Source of the DNA: QIAW01 sp035487295
Lineage (GTDB): Bacteria; Acidobacteriota; Terriglobia; Terriglobales; Acidobacteriaceae
Reading direction: 5' to 3'
Assembly: GCA_035487295.1 (NCBI GenBank)
Contig: DATHMH010000015.1
Location: 124,001 to 188,000 of the forward strand
DNA: 64,000 nucleotides
Shown: positions 56,607-64,000 of the stretch, in pieces
How the letters are laid out: each line of letters starts with the position of its first letter
Numbering within the stretch: the stretch's first letter is position 1
The notes under the pieces: generated by a model
Seen by the model: the letters and a program-made list of their open reading frames with translations, nothing else
The model's database searches: none
What the model was told of the DNA's origin: nothing
Position numbers and translations under genes: made by a program

Positions 56607-57497
56607 TCAGGCAGAGAAGCGGCGTACCCGCCGAGGCTCAAGTGTGGCGTTGGATTGAGGGTTGATTTTCGGGGGAAGAATCGCCTGGGCCAGATGATCG
56701 GGAGCTGACAGGTAGCTCTCGACTGAATCTGGACGCATGCCGTGCGTCTGTGGAGGCATCCACATGTTCACCACCTGGCCCACTACCACGGCTTCATCAG
56801 GCGTCTTAAAGTGCATAGCCTTGCGTTGCGAAAGCGGGTGAGGAAGAAGCGTGAGCTCGTTGCCCTGTTGCTCGCCCCAGCAGCAGCTATAGCCATACGG
56901 GTGGCGGACGAGATAGAGTGGCCGCTCCCGCAGCGACCTCCATTCAAAACGCTGCACTTCCGCCTGCCGCTCATCAACCTCAACCAGCGATTCAGGAGGC
57001 AGAATGCCACCCATGGTGTCGTCTTTCAAGCCGATTAACGCGTAACAATACCGGTCAGGATGAAGCCTGCCGCGCACTTCGGCGGGCACGCATTCCCACT
57101 GCTCAGGAGCCAGCAGCATGGTTTCATCCGGGTCAATCTGGGCGTCGAAGTTCGAAGCGGGGTCAGATTCATCTTGCCGCAGCTCGATGGGCTGCGAGGA
57201 AGCTTTTTGTACCTCGGGTAAAACTGCGGGCACAAGGGAATAACGTGCCGTCCCCTGCAGGTCTATATCAAAAAGCAGCAGCAGTTGCTCGTAGGGGACC
57301 CTCAGGCACTGCGCAAGACTGAGGAGCCTGCGGATATCCGGAACTGCGCCTTGCTCCATCTCAGCCAGGCTCTCCAGCGAGATGTAATACTCGGAGCATC
57401 CATTGGTCTCGGCAATGAGCCAACTGGCCAGCTCGATGTCCCCCGGCTTTAACAACCGGTCTTCACGAAGCTGTTGGATCCGCTTTCCGCAATTCAT
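56607..57497 (-). CDS. HTH and LexA/S24-like regulator, paralogue 1
   Basis: 296 residues. The N-terminus (about 1-75) is a Cro/XRE-type helix-turn-helix (CGKRIQQLREDRLLKPGDIE, YYISLESLAEMEQGAVPDIR). Residues about 130-255 form an S24-like fold: RYCYALIGLKDDTMGGILPP, ESLVEVDERQAEVQRFEWRS and RERPLYLVRHPYGYSCCW. The position of the S24 catalytic Ser is Thr (DDTM), and no catalytic Lys is evident, so self-cleavage is unlikely. It shares the whole layout with the gene just upstream at 57723. It may sense a ligand rather than undergo proteolysis. It has about 40 extra C-terminal residues. Confidence 0.78.
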   Translation of the reverse strand: MNCGKRIQQLREDRLLKPGDIELASWLIAETNGCSEYYISLESLAEMEQGAVPDIRRLLSLAQCLRVPYEQLLLLFDIDLQGTARYSLVPAVLPEVQKASSQPIELRQDESDPASNFDAQIDPDETMLLAPEQWECVPAEVRGRLHPDRYCYALIGLKDDTMGGILPPESLVEVDERQAEVQRFEWRSLRERPLYLVRHPYGYSCCWGEQQGNELTLLPHPLSQRKAMHFKTPDEAVVVGQVVNMWMPPQTHGMRPDSVESYLSAPDHLAQAILPPKINPQSNATLEPRRVRRFSA

Positions 57498-57722
57498 GAC
57501 ACTTCACCTTGCCCAATAAAGAAACTTATAAGACAGCTAAGAAAACCACTGGGGACAGGGGGGTATGATGAAATTGATTTTGCCTCATTTCCGGGGCAGA
57601 AGGAAAGCTTTTTTAGTGTAAAAAGATCGTCAAAAATCCACTTTGGAAAAGGAAGCCATAATGAATTATTCCCATATTCGGACAAAATCGTAATTCCCGT
57701 TTTGAAAAAATGCCATATCCGG

Positions 57723-58487
57723 TCAAACCGCAGCCAGCGGCTCAAAGAACCAGAGGCTCACAATTCGTCCGATAATCTCAGCGTTCTTGCCGGGCGCAAA
57801 ACGCCTTACCTGCATGTGGGAGAGCGGGTGGGGGAGCAGGCTCATGGTCTCCCCATCCTGCTGGCACCAGCCGCACCCATAGCCCTCGGTATGGCGGACA
57901 ACATAAATCGGACGCTCGCGCAGGCTCCTCCAGGCAAAATTTTCAATCGTTGTTTGCCTGCGGTCAATTTCCACCAGGGAACCAGGTGGAACCAGGTCGG
58001 CCATACTGTCATCATCCAATCCGATCACGGCATAGTGGTAGCGGGAGGGATTCAGGCGCTCCTGCAATGGAGCCGGCAATAGATGCCAGGCGGCGGAGTC
58101 GGGCTGCAGCAAGTTGGTCTGTCTCAGGTCGAGGTGAGAATCGAAATCCAGTCGAAAAGAAAAGCCGAGCTCCTTCACGTTGATGCGCACCAATTCAGTC
58201 CGCACCGGGTCGAGTCCGGCGCCGGGTCTGGCGTGTTGAGGATCAACGCCAAACGCCTGCATCACCTGTTCGTAGGGCATTCGCAGGCAAACGGCCAGGC
58301 TGAAGAGCTTGAAGATGCTGGGAGTGGCGCCGCGCTTGATCTCTGCCCACGCATCCTGGGAGATATAGTAATCGGAATTGCCCTTTTCATCGGCAATTGA
58401 GCGGCTTACGCGCTCGATATCCGCTATCTCAGGCAGACGTTCTCGATCCAGCCTCTTACTGAAGATCTCTGAATTTGTTGGCTCCAT
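57723..58487 (-). CDS. HTH and LexA/S24-like regulator, paralogue 2
   Basis: A 254-residue protein paralogous to its neighbour at 56607: helix-turn-helix (DYYISQDAWAEIKRGATPSI, LFSLAVCLRMPYEQVMQAFG) then an S24-like domain (YHYAVIGLDDDSMADLVPPG, SLVEIDRRQTTIENFAWRSL, RERPIYVVRHTEGYGCGW). The DSM serine is kept here, but a catalytic Lys is still not visible. GAGGTCCC precedes ATG 58487. The two genes are 225 bp apart in the same direction, suggesting a tandem duplication followed by divergence. Confidence 0.78.
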   Translation of the reverse strand: MEPTNSEIFSKRLDRERLPEIADIERVSRSIADEKGNSDYYISQDAWAEIKRGATPSIFKLFSLAVCLRMPYEQVMQAFGVDPQHARPGAGLDPVRTELVRINVKELGFSFRLDFDSHLDLRQTNLLQPDSAAWHLLPAPLQERLNPSRYHYAVIGLDDDSMADLVPPGSLVEIDRRQTTIENFAWRSLRERPIYVVRHTEGYGCGWCQQDGETMSLLPHPLSHMQVRRFAPGKNAEIIGRIVSLWFFEPLAAV

Positions 58488-58661
58488 GGGACCTCAACTT
58501 GTATCCGGCACTCAGCGACTATGAATGCATAAAATCAGCAGATCCAAAGCATTTAAGATAATTAGGAGGTCTCTGGAAACGACGCAACTCTATCGCAGAA
58601 ATATTGCGGGAACAAGCCCTAAAATGGGAATTTCATTGTGTCGTTTTCTGTCGGTGGCAAA

Positions 58662-59945
58662 CTAGGGAGATCCGGCCTGCACTGACTGTGCTTCCTTAAG
58701 TTTCTGCAGGTTACTCATGATCTTGCGCCAGTCATCGGGATTGTGCTTGGTTGCGTTGGGAGCGTCAGGATTGGCATAAAAGGCGAGTATGTTCTGCTTC
58801 AGGTCAGGCGAGACATCGCGAAATTGCTTGTCGGCCAGTTGGCCGAGCAACTTTGCATAGGCCCGGTCGGTAAGCGTGTACTCGCCGGGTTTGGTCTGTT
58901 TTCCCGTATCGAAATCGTCGTTCTGGAGCTGCAGATGGCCCTGACGCAAATCCAGGAGATATGCCTTATAGCGGTCCACCGTGCTGTCTACGCTCTTGAT
59001 ATAACGATCTTCCGTTTCTTTCGTAGGGACCTTGAAATCAAGGGTCTGGAGAGCGCCGAATTTGGGCAGCAAGCGATATAGGAAGGCCAGAATTCTGGCC
59101 CCAAATCCGGGCTTGTCATACTTCTTGCCCCAATCTCTTTCGTAGTCGGCGCGCTTGAGCCGGTACAAAAACTTCTTCTCGCTGAACGTGGGATCTTCCT
59201 TTACCATATCGGCCCGCTGGGTCAGAAGCGCCACGCGGGTCATCTGGGGGATCAATTTGCTGACCGCGTGGCGGTAGCTGCCAATGCTCAAATCCAGATC
59301 GGGAAACACATCGGTAAGCTCAAGGCCGTAGGTTTTCTTGAAGGCGCGCTGCAGGACCGGTGCCGCAACTTCGAAGCCGATGAAGTCGTGGTAACTCTGC
59401 GGAGCGTAACGATGCTTGGCCACCTGCACCATATCAAACCCAAACTCCGTTCGGATATGGGCCTTGGGGTCTTGGACGTAGGTAACTTCATCGCCGTATT
59501 TTTTTCTTAGCTTGGGAAACTCCCGCGCTACGGAAAAATTTATTGTGGGATGCCCAACGATATCTGCGACGTAGTGGGAGAGCGCCCCCAAAGCGAAGGC
59601 GTACTCGTTCACGTCTCTGGCTTCAGCCACCAGGGCGATCACAAAATCGCCGCTGCGCACGTAGTGCACCAGATCGCTGAAATATTTATTGCCAGAGGGG
59701 TAATATCCCATGTCCTGAATCAGGCAGCCGCCGTAGGCATAGGCATGCGCCTCGCGCAACTGGTCGGCGGTGAGGCCGGGATATTTTTCCAGCAAGAGCG
59801 GCTTAATCTGATCGTTCCAGACCAAATCTACGATTTCTTCGTGGGTAAGAACAGAATAGCCACCGCAAAATGCGGAAAAAAACAGGACAAAACAAACCGT
59901 AAGGAAAAACAGACGGAGGGACCGTGGGCGGCCTGGGAGCTGCAT
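58662..59945 (-). CDS. Secreted zinc-dependent phospholipase C-family protein
   Basis: A 427-residue protein with a signal peptide (LRLFFLTVCFVLFFSAFCGG). The N-terminal helical domain (about 30-210) carries the zinc-dependent phospholipase C-like pattern: YSVLTHEEIVDLVW, GGCLIQDMGYYPSGNKYFSD, HYVRSGDFVIAL and EYAFALGALSHYVADIVGHP with metal-binding His/Asp. The C-terminal half (about 250-427) is charged and helical with no recognised family. It is probably an exported or periplasmic lipase-like protein. The upstream region to 60117 is shared with the divergent wHTH-TPR gene. Confidence 0.85.
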   Translation of the reverse strand: MQLPGRPRSLRLFFLTVCFVLFFSAFCGGYSVLTHEEIVDLVWNDQIKPLLLEKYPGLTADQLREAHAYAYGGCLIQDMGYYPSGNKYFSDLVHYVRSGDFVIALVAEARDVNEYAFALGALSHYVADIVGHPTINFSVAREFPKLRKKYGDEVTYVQDPKAHIRTEFGFDMVQVAKHRYAPQSYHDFIGFEVAAPVLQRAFKKTYGLELTDVFPDLDLSIGSYRHAVSKLIPQMTRVALLTQRADMVKEDPTFSEKKFLYRLKRADYERDWGKKYDKPGFGARILAFLYRLLPKFGALQTLDFKVPTKETEDRYIKSVDSTVDRYKAYLLDLRQGHLQLQNDDFDTGKQTKPGEYTLTDRAYAKLLGQLADKQFRDVSPDLKQNILAFYANPDAPNATKHNPDDWRKIMSNLQKLKEAQSVQAGSP

Positions 59946-60117
59946 CCGCGAATTGTATTTAAAGGTCTGTAGCTCTGTCCAGAAGTGGAGGATATTTTAA
60001 TATTTTCGAGAAACAGTGTTAGTTGCTGCTAATGCGCAGCTTGGAGCGAAACTTCAGAGGGACTCCGGGCTTCCGTGTTAAAATCCGCATCTACCCGTTG
60101 GAAAATTCCATATAACA

Positions 60118-62097
60118 ATGGCGCCGCAGACGCAAGAATCGTTGCAGGAGACCATGCGCTTTGACGTGTATGAGGCCAATCTTCGCTCTGGCGAGTTGCG
60201 CAAACACGGGCTAAGGGTGCCGCTGGAAGAAAAGCCCTTTCAGGCGCTGGTCGTCATGCTGCGGCATGCCAATGAAGTTGTCACGCGGGAAGAATTGCGT
60301 CATCAGCTCTGGCCGGCTGACGTTTTCATTGACTTCACCCACAGCCTGAACACAGTGATTGCTAAGGCCCGCCGCGCCCTGAATGACACCGCGGAGAACC
60401 CACGCTTTATCGAGACAGTAGGGCGGCATGGGTATCGTTTTATCGCAAAGGTTGTCATTGAGATGCCCAAAGCGGCAACCCCGCCTGATCTGCAGGTCAT
60501 TGTTAAAACTGAGGGCGTGCCCGCGCACCCGCCTGGGGTTGAGATCGCACCTTGGCCGAATTCAGCTCCCGCCGGCTCGGCCAAAAACGGGCTTGCCAGG
60601 ACTGGAAGCTTTAAGGCCGGTGTTGCGGTGGGGGCAACACTCATCGTGCTGGTCATATTGACGATTGGAGTTTCCAATCCCTGGGGCTGGCGCGACAGGC
60701 TGTTGGGCAGGCCAACACATGCCATCCGCTCGCTGGCGGTCTTGCCTTTGGAAAATCTCTCCGGCGATCCAGCGCAGGAATATTTTGCCGATGGCATGAC
60801 GGACGAATTGACCACCGACCTGGCCCAGATCGGTTCGCTGCGCGTAATCTCTCGCACCTCGAGCATGCAATACAAATACGCGCATAAATCCCTGTCGCAG
60901 ATTGCCCAGGAGCTAAATGTGGACGCCGTTGTAGAGGGCTCGGTAGAACGCACGGGCAACCACGTAAAAATCCGCGCGCAGTTGATTGAAGGACCAACCG
61001 ACCGGCACCTGTGGGCAGAGAGTTACGAATCCGATCTGCGCGACGTTCTTTCCCTGCAGGGCAACGTGGCCCGCGATATTGCCCGCAAGATCCAGGTCGA
61101 ACTGACTCCCACGGAAAAGCCGGCGCAGGCGGCAAGCACTCAAATCAATCCCGCTGCTTATGATGCTTATCTTTTGGGCCGCTACTATTGGGAAAAACGC
61201 AACCAGCAGGGACTGAAGAAGAGCATCGATTATTTCAATCAGGCCATTGCCATTGATCCTAACTATGCGCTTGCGTACAGCGGATTGGCGGATTCTTATC
61301 ACGTGATCGGCAACTACGGAATCATGCCGGCAGATGAAGCCGTTGTGAAATCGGAGGCCATGGCGCAAAAGGCGCTTTCCATTGAGAATAATCTGGCGGA
61401 AGCACATGCGGTTCTGGCCGACAGCTTCACTACGTATCACTGGGATTGGGCTGCGGCTGAACCGGAATACAAACGCGCCATCGAGCTGAATCCCAACTAT
61501 TCCACGGTCCGGCAATGGTACGCGGAATATCTCAATGCCATGGGCAGGACGCAGGAAGCCCTCGTGGAAATCAAGCAGGCGCAAGAAGTAGACCCGGTTT
61601 CCCTGACGACGAACGCGGTCATGGGGCGGGTTTTCTTCATGGCGCGGCAATACGATGCGGCTATTGCGCAATGTAAAAAAACCATCGCGATGAACCCGTC
61701 TCATCCGCGTGCCTATGTTTACCTCGCGCGGGTCTATGAGCAGAAAGGCATGTACCAGGAAGCCTGGATGAATTACCACAAATCCCGCGTCCTGATGGGG
61801 TACGAACCTGACTCCCAGGCCGACCAGGCTCCTCCGAAAGCTCTCGACACCCAGTCTTTCTGGAAGCAGCGGCTGGCATGGGCGCAAACCGACCTTAAAC
61901 ATGGGCGCAACGCTTCCTTCGACCTCGCCGTCGCCTATACCAATTTGGGAGATAAAAACCGCGCCTTCCAATGGCTGGAAAAATCTTACCAGGAACACTC
62001 CGGCTGGATGGCGGAGCTGAAGATCAATCCCATGAACGATCCGCTGCGCTCCGACCCGAGATTCCAGAGTCTTCTCAAGCGCATGAAATTGGAGTGA
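60118..62097 (+). CDS. Winged-helix (CadC-like), TolB-like and TPR membrane regulator
   Basis: A 659-residue protein. Residues about 12-110 form an OmpR/CadC winged helix (FDVYEANLRSGELRKHGLRV, VVTREELRHQLWPADVFIDF, FIETVGRHGYRFIA). One membrane helix lies at about 168-187 (AVGATLIVLVILTIGVS). A TolB N-terminal-like domain (about 200-335) has IRSLAVLPLENLSGDPAQEY, FADGMTDELTTDL and LNVDAVVEGSV. TPR repeats run from about 345 to 560 (AIDPNYALAYSGLADSYHVI and others). DNA binding would be cytoplasmic and the sensor periplasmic. This architecture is abundant in Acidobacteriota; the target genes are unknown. No close ribosome site at ATG 60118. Confidence 0.9.
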   Translation: MAPQTQESLQETMRFDVYEANLRSGELRKHGLRVPLEEKPFQALVVMLRHANEVVTREELRHQLWPADVFIDFTHSLNTVIAKARRALNDTAENPRFIETVGRHGYRFIAKVVIEMPKAATPPDLQVIVKTEGVPAHPPGVEIAPWPNSAPAGSAKNGLARTGSFKAGVAVGATLIVLVILTIGVSNPWGWRDRLLGRPTHAIRSLAVLPLENLSGDPAQEYFADGMTDELTTDLAQIGSLRVISRTSSMQYKYAHKSLSQIAQELNVDAVVEGSVERTGNHVKIRAQLIEGPTDRHLWAESYESDLRDVLSLQGNVARDIARKIQVELTPTEKPAQAASTQINPAAYDAYLLGRYYWEKRNQQGLKKSIDYFNQAIAIDPNYALAYSGLADSYHVIGNYGIMPADEAVVKSEAMAQKALSIENNLAEAHAVLADSFTTYHWDWAAAEPEYKRAIELNPNYSTVRQWYAEYLNAMGRTQEALVEIKQAQEVDPVSLTTNAVMGRVFFMARQYDAAIAQCKKTIAMNPSHPRAYVYLARVYEQKGMYQEAWMNYHKSRVLMGYEPDSQADQAPPKALDTQSFWKQRLAWAQTDLKHGRNASFDLAVAYTNLGDKNRAFQWLEKSYQEHSGWMAELKINPMNDPLRSDPRFQSLLKRMKLE

Positions 62098-62243
62098 GGA
62101 AGCTCGACTCCGCCCAACTATGGATGCGCCAGCAAAAGGCCTGGCAATCGCCCTACTATTGGGCGGGATTTGTGTTGCAAGGCGAGTGGAAGTAACAGAA
62201 AGCCTGCAGCGCGCAGAGAAATCCAGCGTGAAGCGATGATTCC

Positions 62244-64000
62244 TTAGAGCTTGGAGCTGAGAGCTTGAGTTACTTCCACCGGATTTTGTATTTGTACAAC
62301 CGGCGTCTTCGGCGGCGCATGAGTTGTGAGCATTTCCAGCACGTCAGAGCTGTCTTCGCGGTCGGGGGTCAAAGCCACATCCGCATAGTTGCGGGCGCTG
62401 GGGTCCCGCTCCAGGCGCCTTTTGTAGCGCTCAAAGTGCAATGCCACTTGCGCGATCTTGAAATGTTTGTAGATAAATTCCCCAATGTAGCGCGGATAAA
62501 AGACAAACGGGCTCTCGACGGGCAGGGTGGGGCGCCGGTCTTTACGGTATTTGCGGCGCATGAAGCCGCCCTGCAGAGGATGAAGTTTTTCCACTACAAC
62601 GCAGCAGTAGAACCACAACAGCAGAACCATCATGTTGCCGGCGCCAATTCCTGTCGCCACAGCGCGCCGCAGCACGGTCTCCATGTGCTCGAGCGAATAG
62701 AAGGTCTTCCACGAATCGCGGTAGAGCTTCTTCCACTGCTCGGGAGACATGGTGGCATGCTGCGTGGTCACATGTTCCAGGTCGTATTTATTCAGGTCAG
62801 GGTCAAGATATGCCCCGGCGTTGTAGAGCTTCTGATGGTCTTCTGACCCGGGCAGCGCCGTCAAAGAGTGCGGCTCCAGCAGATCAATCGGCAGCTCGCG
62901 CTGGATGATCTGGATGTCGTGCAGGATAGATTCCGGCGTGTCTTGCGGGAACCCAACGATGTAGCCGGCAAATACAATCGCGCCGGCCTGCTTCCACGCG
63001 AGCAGCATCTTGCGGTATTCGGCGATCTTGTTCTGCTTCTTTTTGGCGCCGAGAAGGCTCTCAGGATTGATGCTTTCCAGGCCAATGAATACGCGCCGCA
63101 CTCCGGCGCGGCCGGCCTTCTCGATGAAATGCGGCAGCCGGTGGCACATGGTATCCACCTGGATCATGAACTTGATGTTCAGTTTTTCCTGCTCGCGCAT
63201 GGCGATGAGGCGGTCGAAAATCTTTTCCCACTCGGTGTTGCGCGCAAAATTGTCATCGGTGATGAAGAAGCGGCCCACCCCCTGCTGCAGGTTGCGGCGG
63301 ATGATTTGTTCAATCTCCTCCACCGAGCGCCGCCGCGATTTTCGCCCCTGCACATTGATGATGGTGCAGAACGAGCACTGGAACGGGCAGCCCCGGCCCG
63401 CATCGAAGCTGGTGTACTTGCCGATCGTCCCGCGGATGGTTTCGGCCGGCAGCAGCGGCATGGGGGCGCCTTCCAGCCCGGGCAAATGCTCCAGGTGGTT
63501 ATATAGCGGCTTGAGCGTGCCCTGCCATGCATCGCGCAGAACTTGGTCCAGCCGCCCTTCTTCGGCTTCGCCGGCAAAAAGCGCGATGCCGAGGTCCATG
63601 GCCTCCTGCAGTTCGGGAGTCACTCCTGGCAGCATGGAAAGGCAGCCCGAGACGTGAAAACCGCCAATGCAAACCTGGATTCCCGCGGCGCGCAGTGGAC
63701 GCGCGATGTCCATGGCGCGGGGAAACTGATTGGATTGCACCCCGACGAGCATCACCAGGCCGCGGCCGCCGGCAAGCTGCCGCGCAATCTGTTTTTGCCG
63801 GATGCGGGTATTGTCTTCATCCATCGAGGTGATGGCGATTTCCACGTCATCGCCGAGCACCCGGCGCTGCTTGCAGTCAAGCGCCAACCCGTTCACCACC
63901 GCCAGCGAATTCGAAGGAACGGCGGAACGCACCCACTGGATGACGTAGCCGTCATCGTCATAATGCGATGGTTTTATCAGTATGAGCGAAAAATGCTGTT
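62244..64000 (-). CDS. B12-binding-domain radical SAM protein (5' end beyond the window)
   Basis: At least 585 residues; the frame is open through the window edge at 64000, reading IKPSHYDDDGYVIQWV before 63932, so the true start is outside. An N-terminal cobalamin-binding-like Rossmann domain (VMLVGVQSNQFPRAMDIARP, VCIGGFHVSG) precedes the radical SAM core with the cluster motif GRGCPFQCSFCTI (CxxxCxxC), FFITDDNFARN and VFIGLESINPESL. The C-terminal part with a hydrophobic helix (MMVLLLWFYCCVVV) resembles proteins of the hopanoid/lipid-modifying radical SAM group; the reaction is unknown. The last codons (QALSSKL) are encoded by a heptad repeat array. Confidence 0.88.
   Translation of the reverse strand, partial: QHFSLILIKPSHYDDDGYVIQWVRSAVPSNSLAVVNGLALDCKQRRVLGDDVEIAITSMDEDNTRIRQKQIARQLAGGRGLVMLVGVQSNQFPRAMDIARPLRAAGIQVCIGGFHVSGCLSMLPGVTPELQEAMDLGIALFAGEAEEGRLDQVLRDAWQGTLKPLYNHLEHLPGLEGAPMPLLPAETIRGTIGKYTSFDAGRGCPFQCSFCTIINVQGRKSRRRSVEEIEQIIRRNLQQGVGRFFITDDNFARNTEWEKIFDRLIAMREQEKLNIKFMIQVDTMCHRLPHFIEKAGRAGVRRVFIGLESINPESLLGAKKKQNKIAEYRKMLLAWKQAGAIVFAGYIVGFPQDTPESILHDIQIIQRELPIDLLEPHSLTALPGSEDHQKLYNAGAYLDPDLNKYDLEHVTTQHATMSPEQWKKLYRDSWKTFYSLEHMETVLRRAVATGIGAGNMMVLLLWFYCCVVVEKLHPLQGGFMRRKYRKDRRPTLPVESPFVFYPRYIGEFIYKHFKIAQVALHFERYKRRLERDPSARNYADVALTPDREDSSDVLEMLTTHAPPKTPVVQIQNPVEVTQALSSKL
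62248..62268. repeat. Heptad array coding a protein C-terminus
   Basis: Units AGCTTGG, AGCTGAG and AGCTTGA in strict register, within the last codons of the radical SAM gene, giving QALSSKL before the TAA at 62244. Confidence 0.8.

Noticed and set aside
1..64000. CRISPR arrays, insertion sequences, prophage or integrase genes
   Set aside because: No regularly spaced repeat-spacer pattern, transposase, integrase or phage structural gene was found; the repeats seen are heptads and short palindromes.

Overview
The window reads as a chromosomal segment of an Acidobacteriota bacterium, most likely a soil Terriglobia/Koribacter-like lineage. This rests on family content: an Oar-type TonB-dependent receptor with a carboxypeptidase-regulatory N-terminus, a TonB protein, a Ser/Thr kinase fused to a PD40 propeller, a winged-helix/TolB-like/TPR protein, a TIGR03118 protein, a DUF2934 protein, and Acidobacteria-style CcmH and CcmF. 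No database was consulted, so the taxonomic call is an inference. I see no phage, insertion sequence, rRNA or CRISPR array. One tRNA (Pro, UGG) is present.

Layout. 0-4.2 kb: a large cyclase-like protein converging on a TonB protein. 4.3-7.3 kb: small envelope and lipid-type genes, plus a 1.2-kb non-coding stretch that holds a possible structured RNA. 7.4-15.9 kb: kinase-propeller, TIGR03118 protein, Oar-like receptor and a divergent HTH-TOBE regulator. 16-24 kb: a complete potassium-uptake locus (kdpE, Usp-like protein, a 31-aa membrane peptide, kdpF, kdpA, kdpB, kdpC). Both of its promoter regions carry four TTTATG-like half-sites spaced exactly 11 bp apart. 24.3-27.5 kb: tRNA-Pro, a 2'-5' RNA ligase-like protein and a nucleotide-sugar dehydrogenase homologue without its catalytic cysteine. 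27.7-32.5 kb: leuA-leuB-leuC-leuD, with a short LeuA lacking the regulatory domain. 32.5-34.2 kb: a possible defence pair (TIR-like nucleotide-binding protein and a 128-aa unknown) downstream of a SpoU methyltransferase. The TIR-like gene carries a one-base frameshift. 34.4-39.3 kb: aminotransferase/amidotransferase pair, YceI, DUF2934 and a glycoside hydrolase. 39.5-43.6 kb: cytochrome c maturation genes. 43.8-48.3 kb: a PilZ protein and the Pnkp-Hen1 RNA repair operon. 48.6-64 kb: sensor kinase, orphan sugar-binding protein, two Zn-phospholipase/Het-C-like secreted proteins, CPBP-like protein, redoxin, DsbD-type domain, two tandem S24-like regulators, a winged-helix/TPR protein and a radical SAM protein cut by the window edge.

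The most unusual property is in the intergenic DNA. Short arrays with a strict 7-nt period recur at nine places in three sequence flavours (AGCTNRR, AGTTTCN, AGTACYG). Two of them run into genes and encode the C-termini of unrelated proteins. A separate family of palindromic REP/MITE-like units (GATYCTGAGC...CGAAGRATC) occurs five times. The observations I would check first are the Kdp operator arrays, the frameshifted TIR-like gene, the catalytically stripped dehydrogenase and the heptad arrays.
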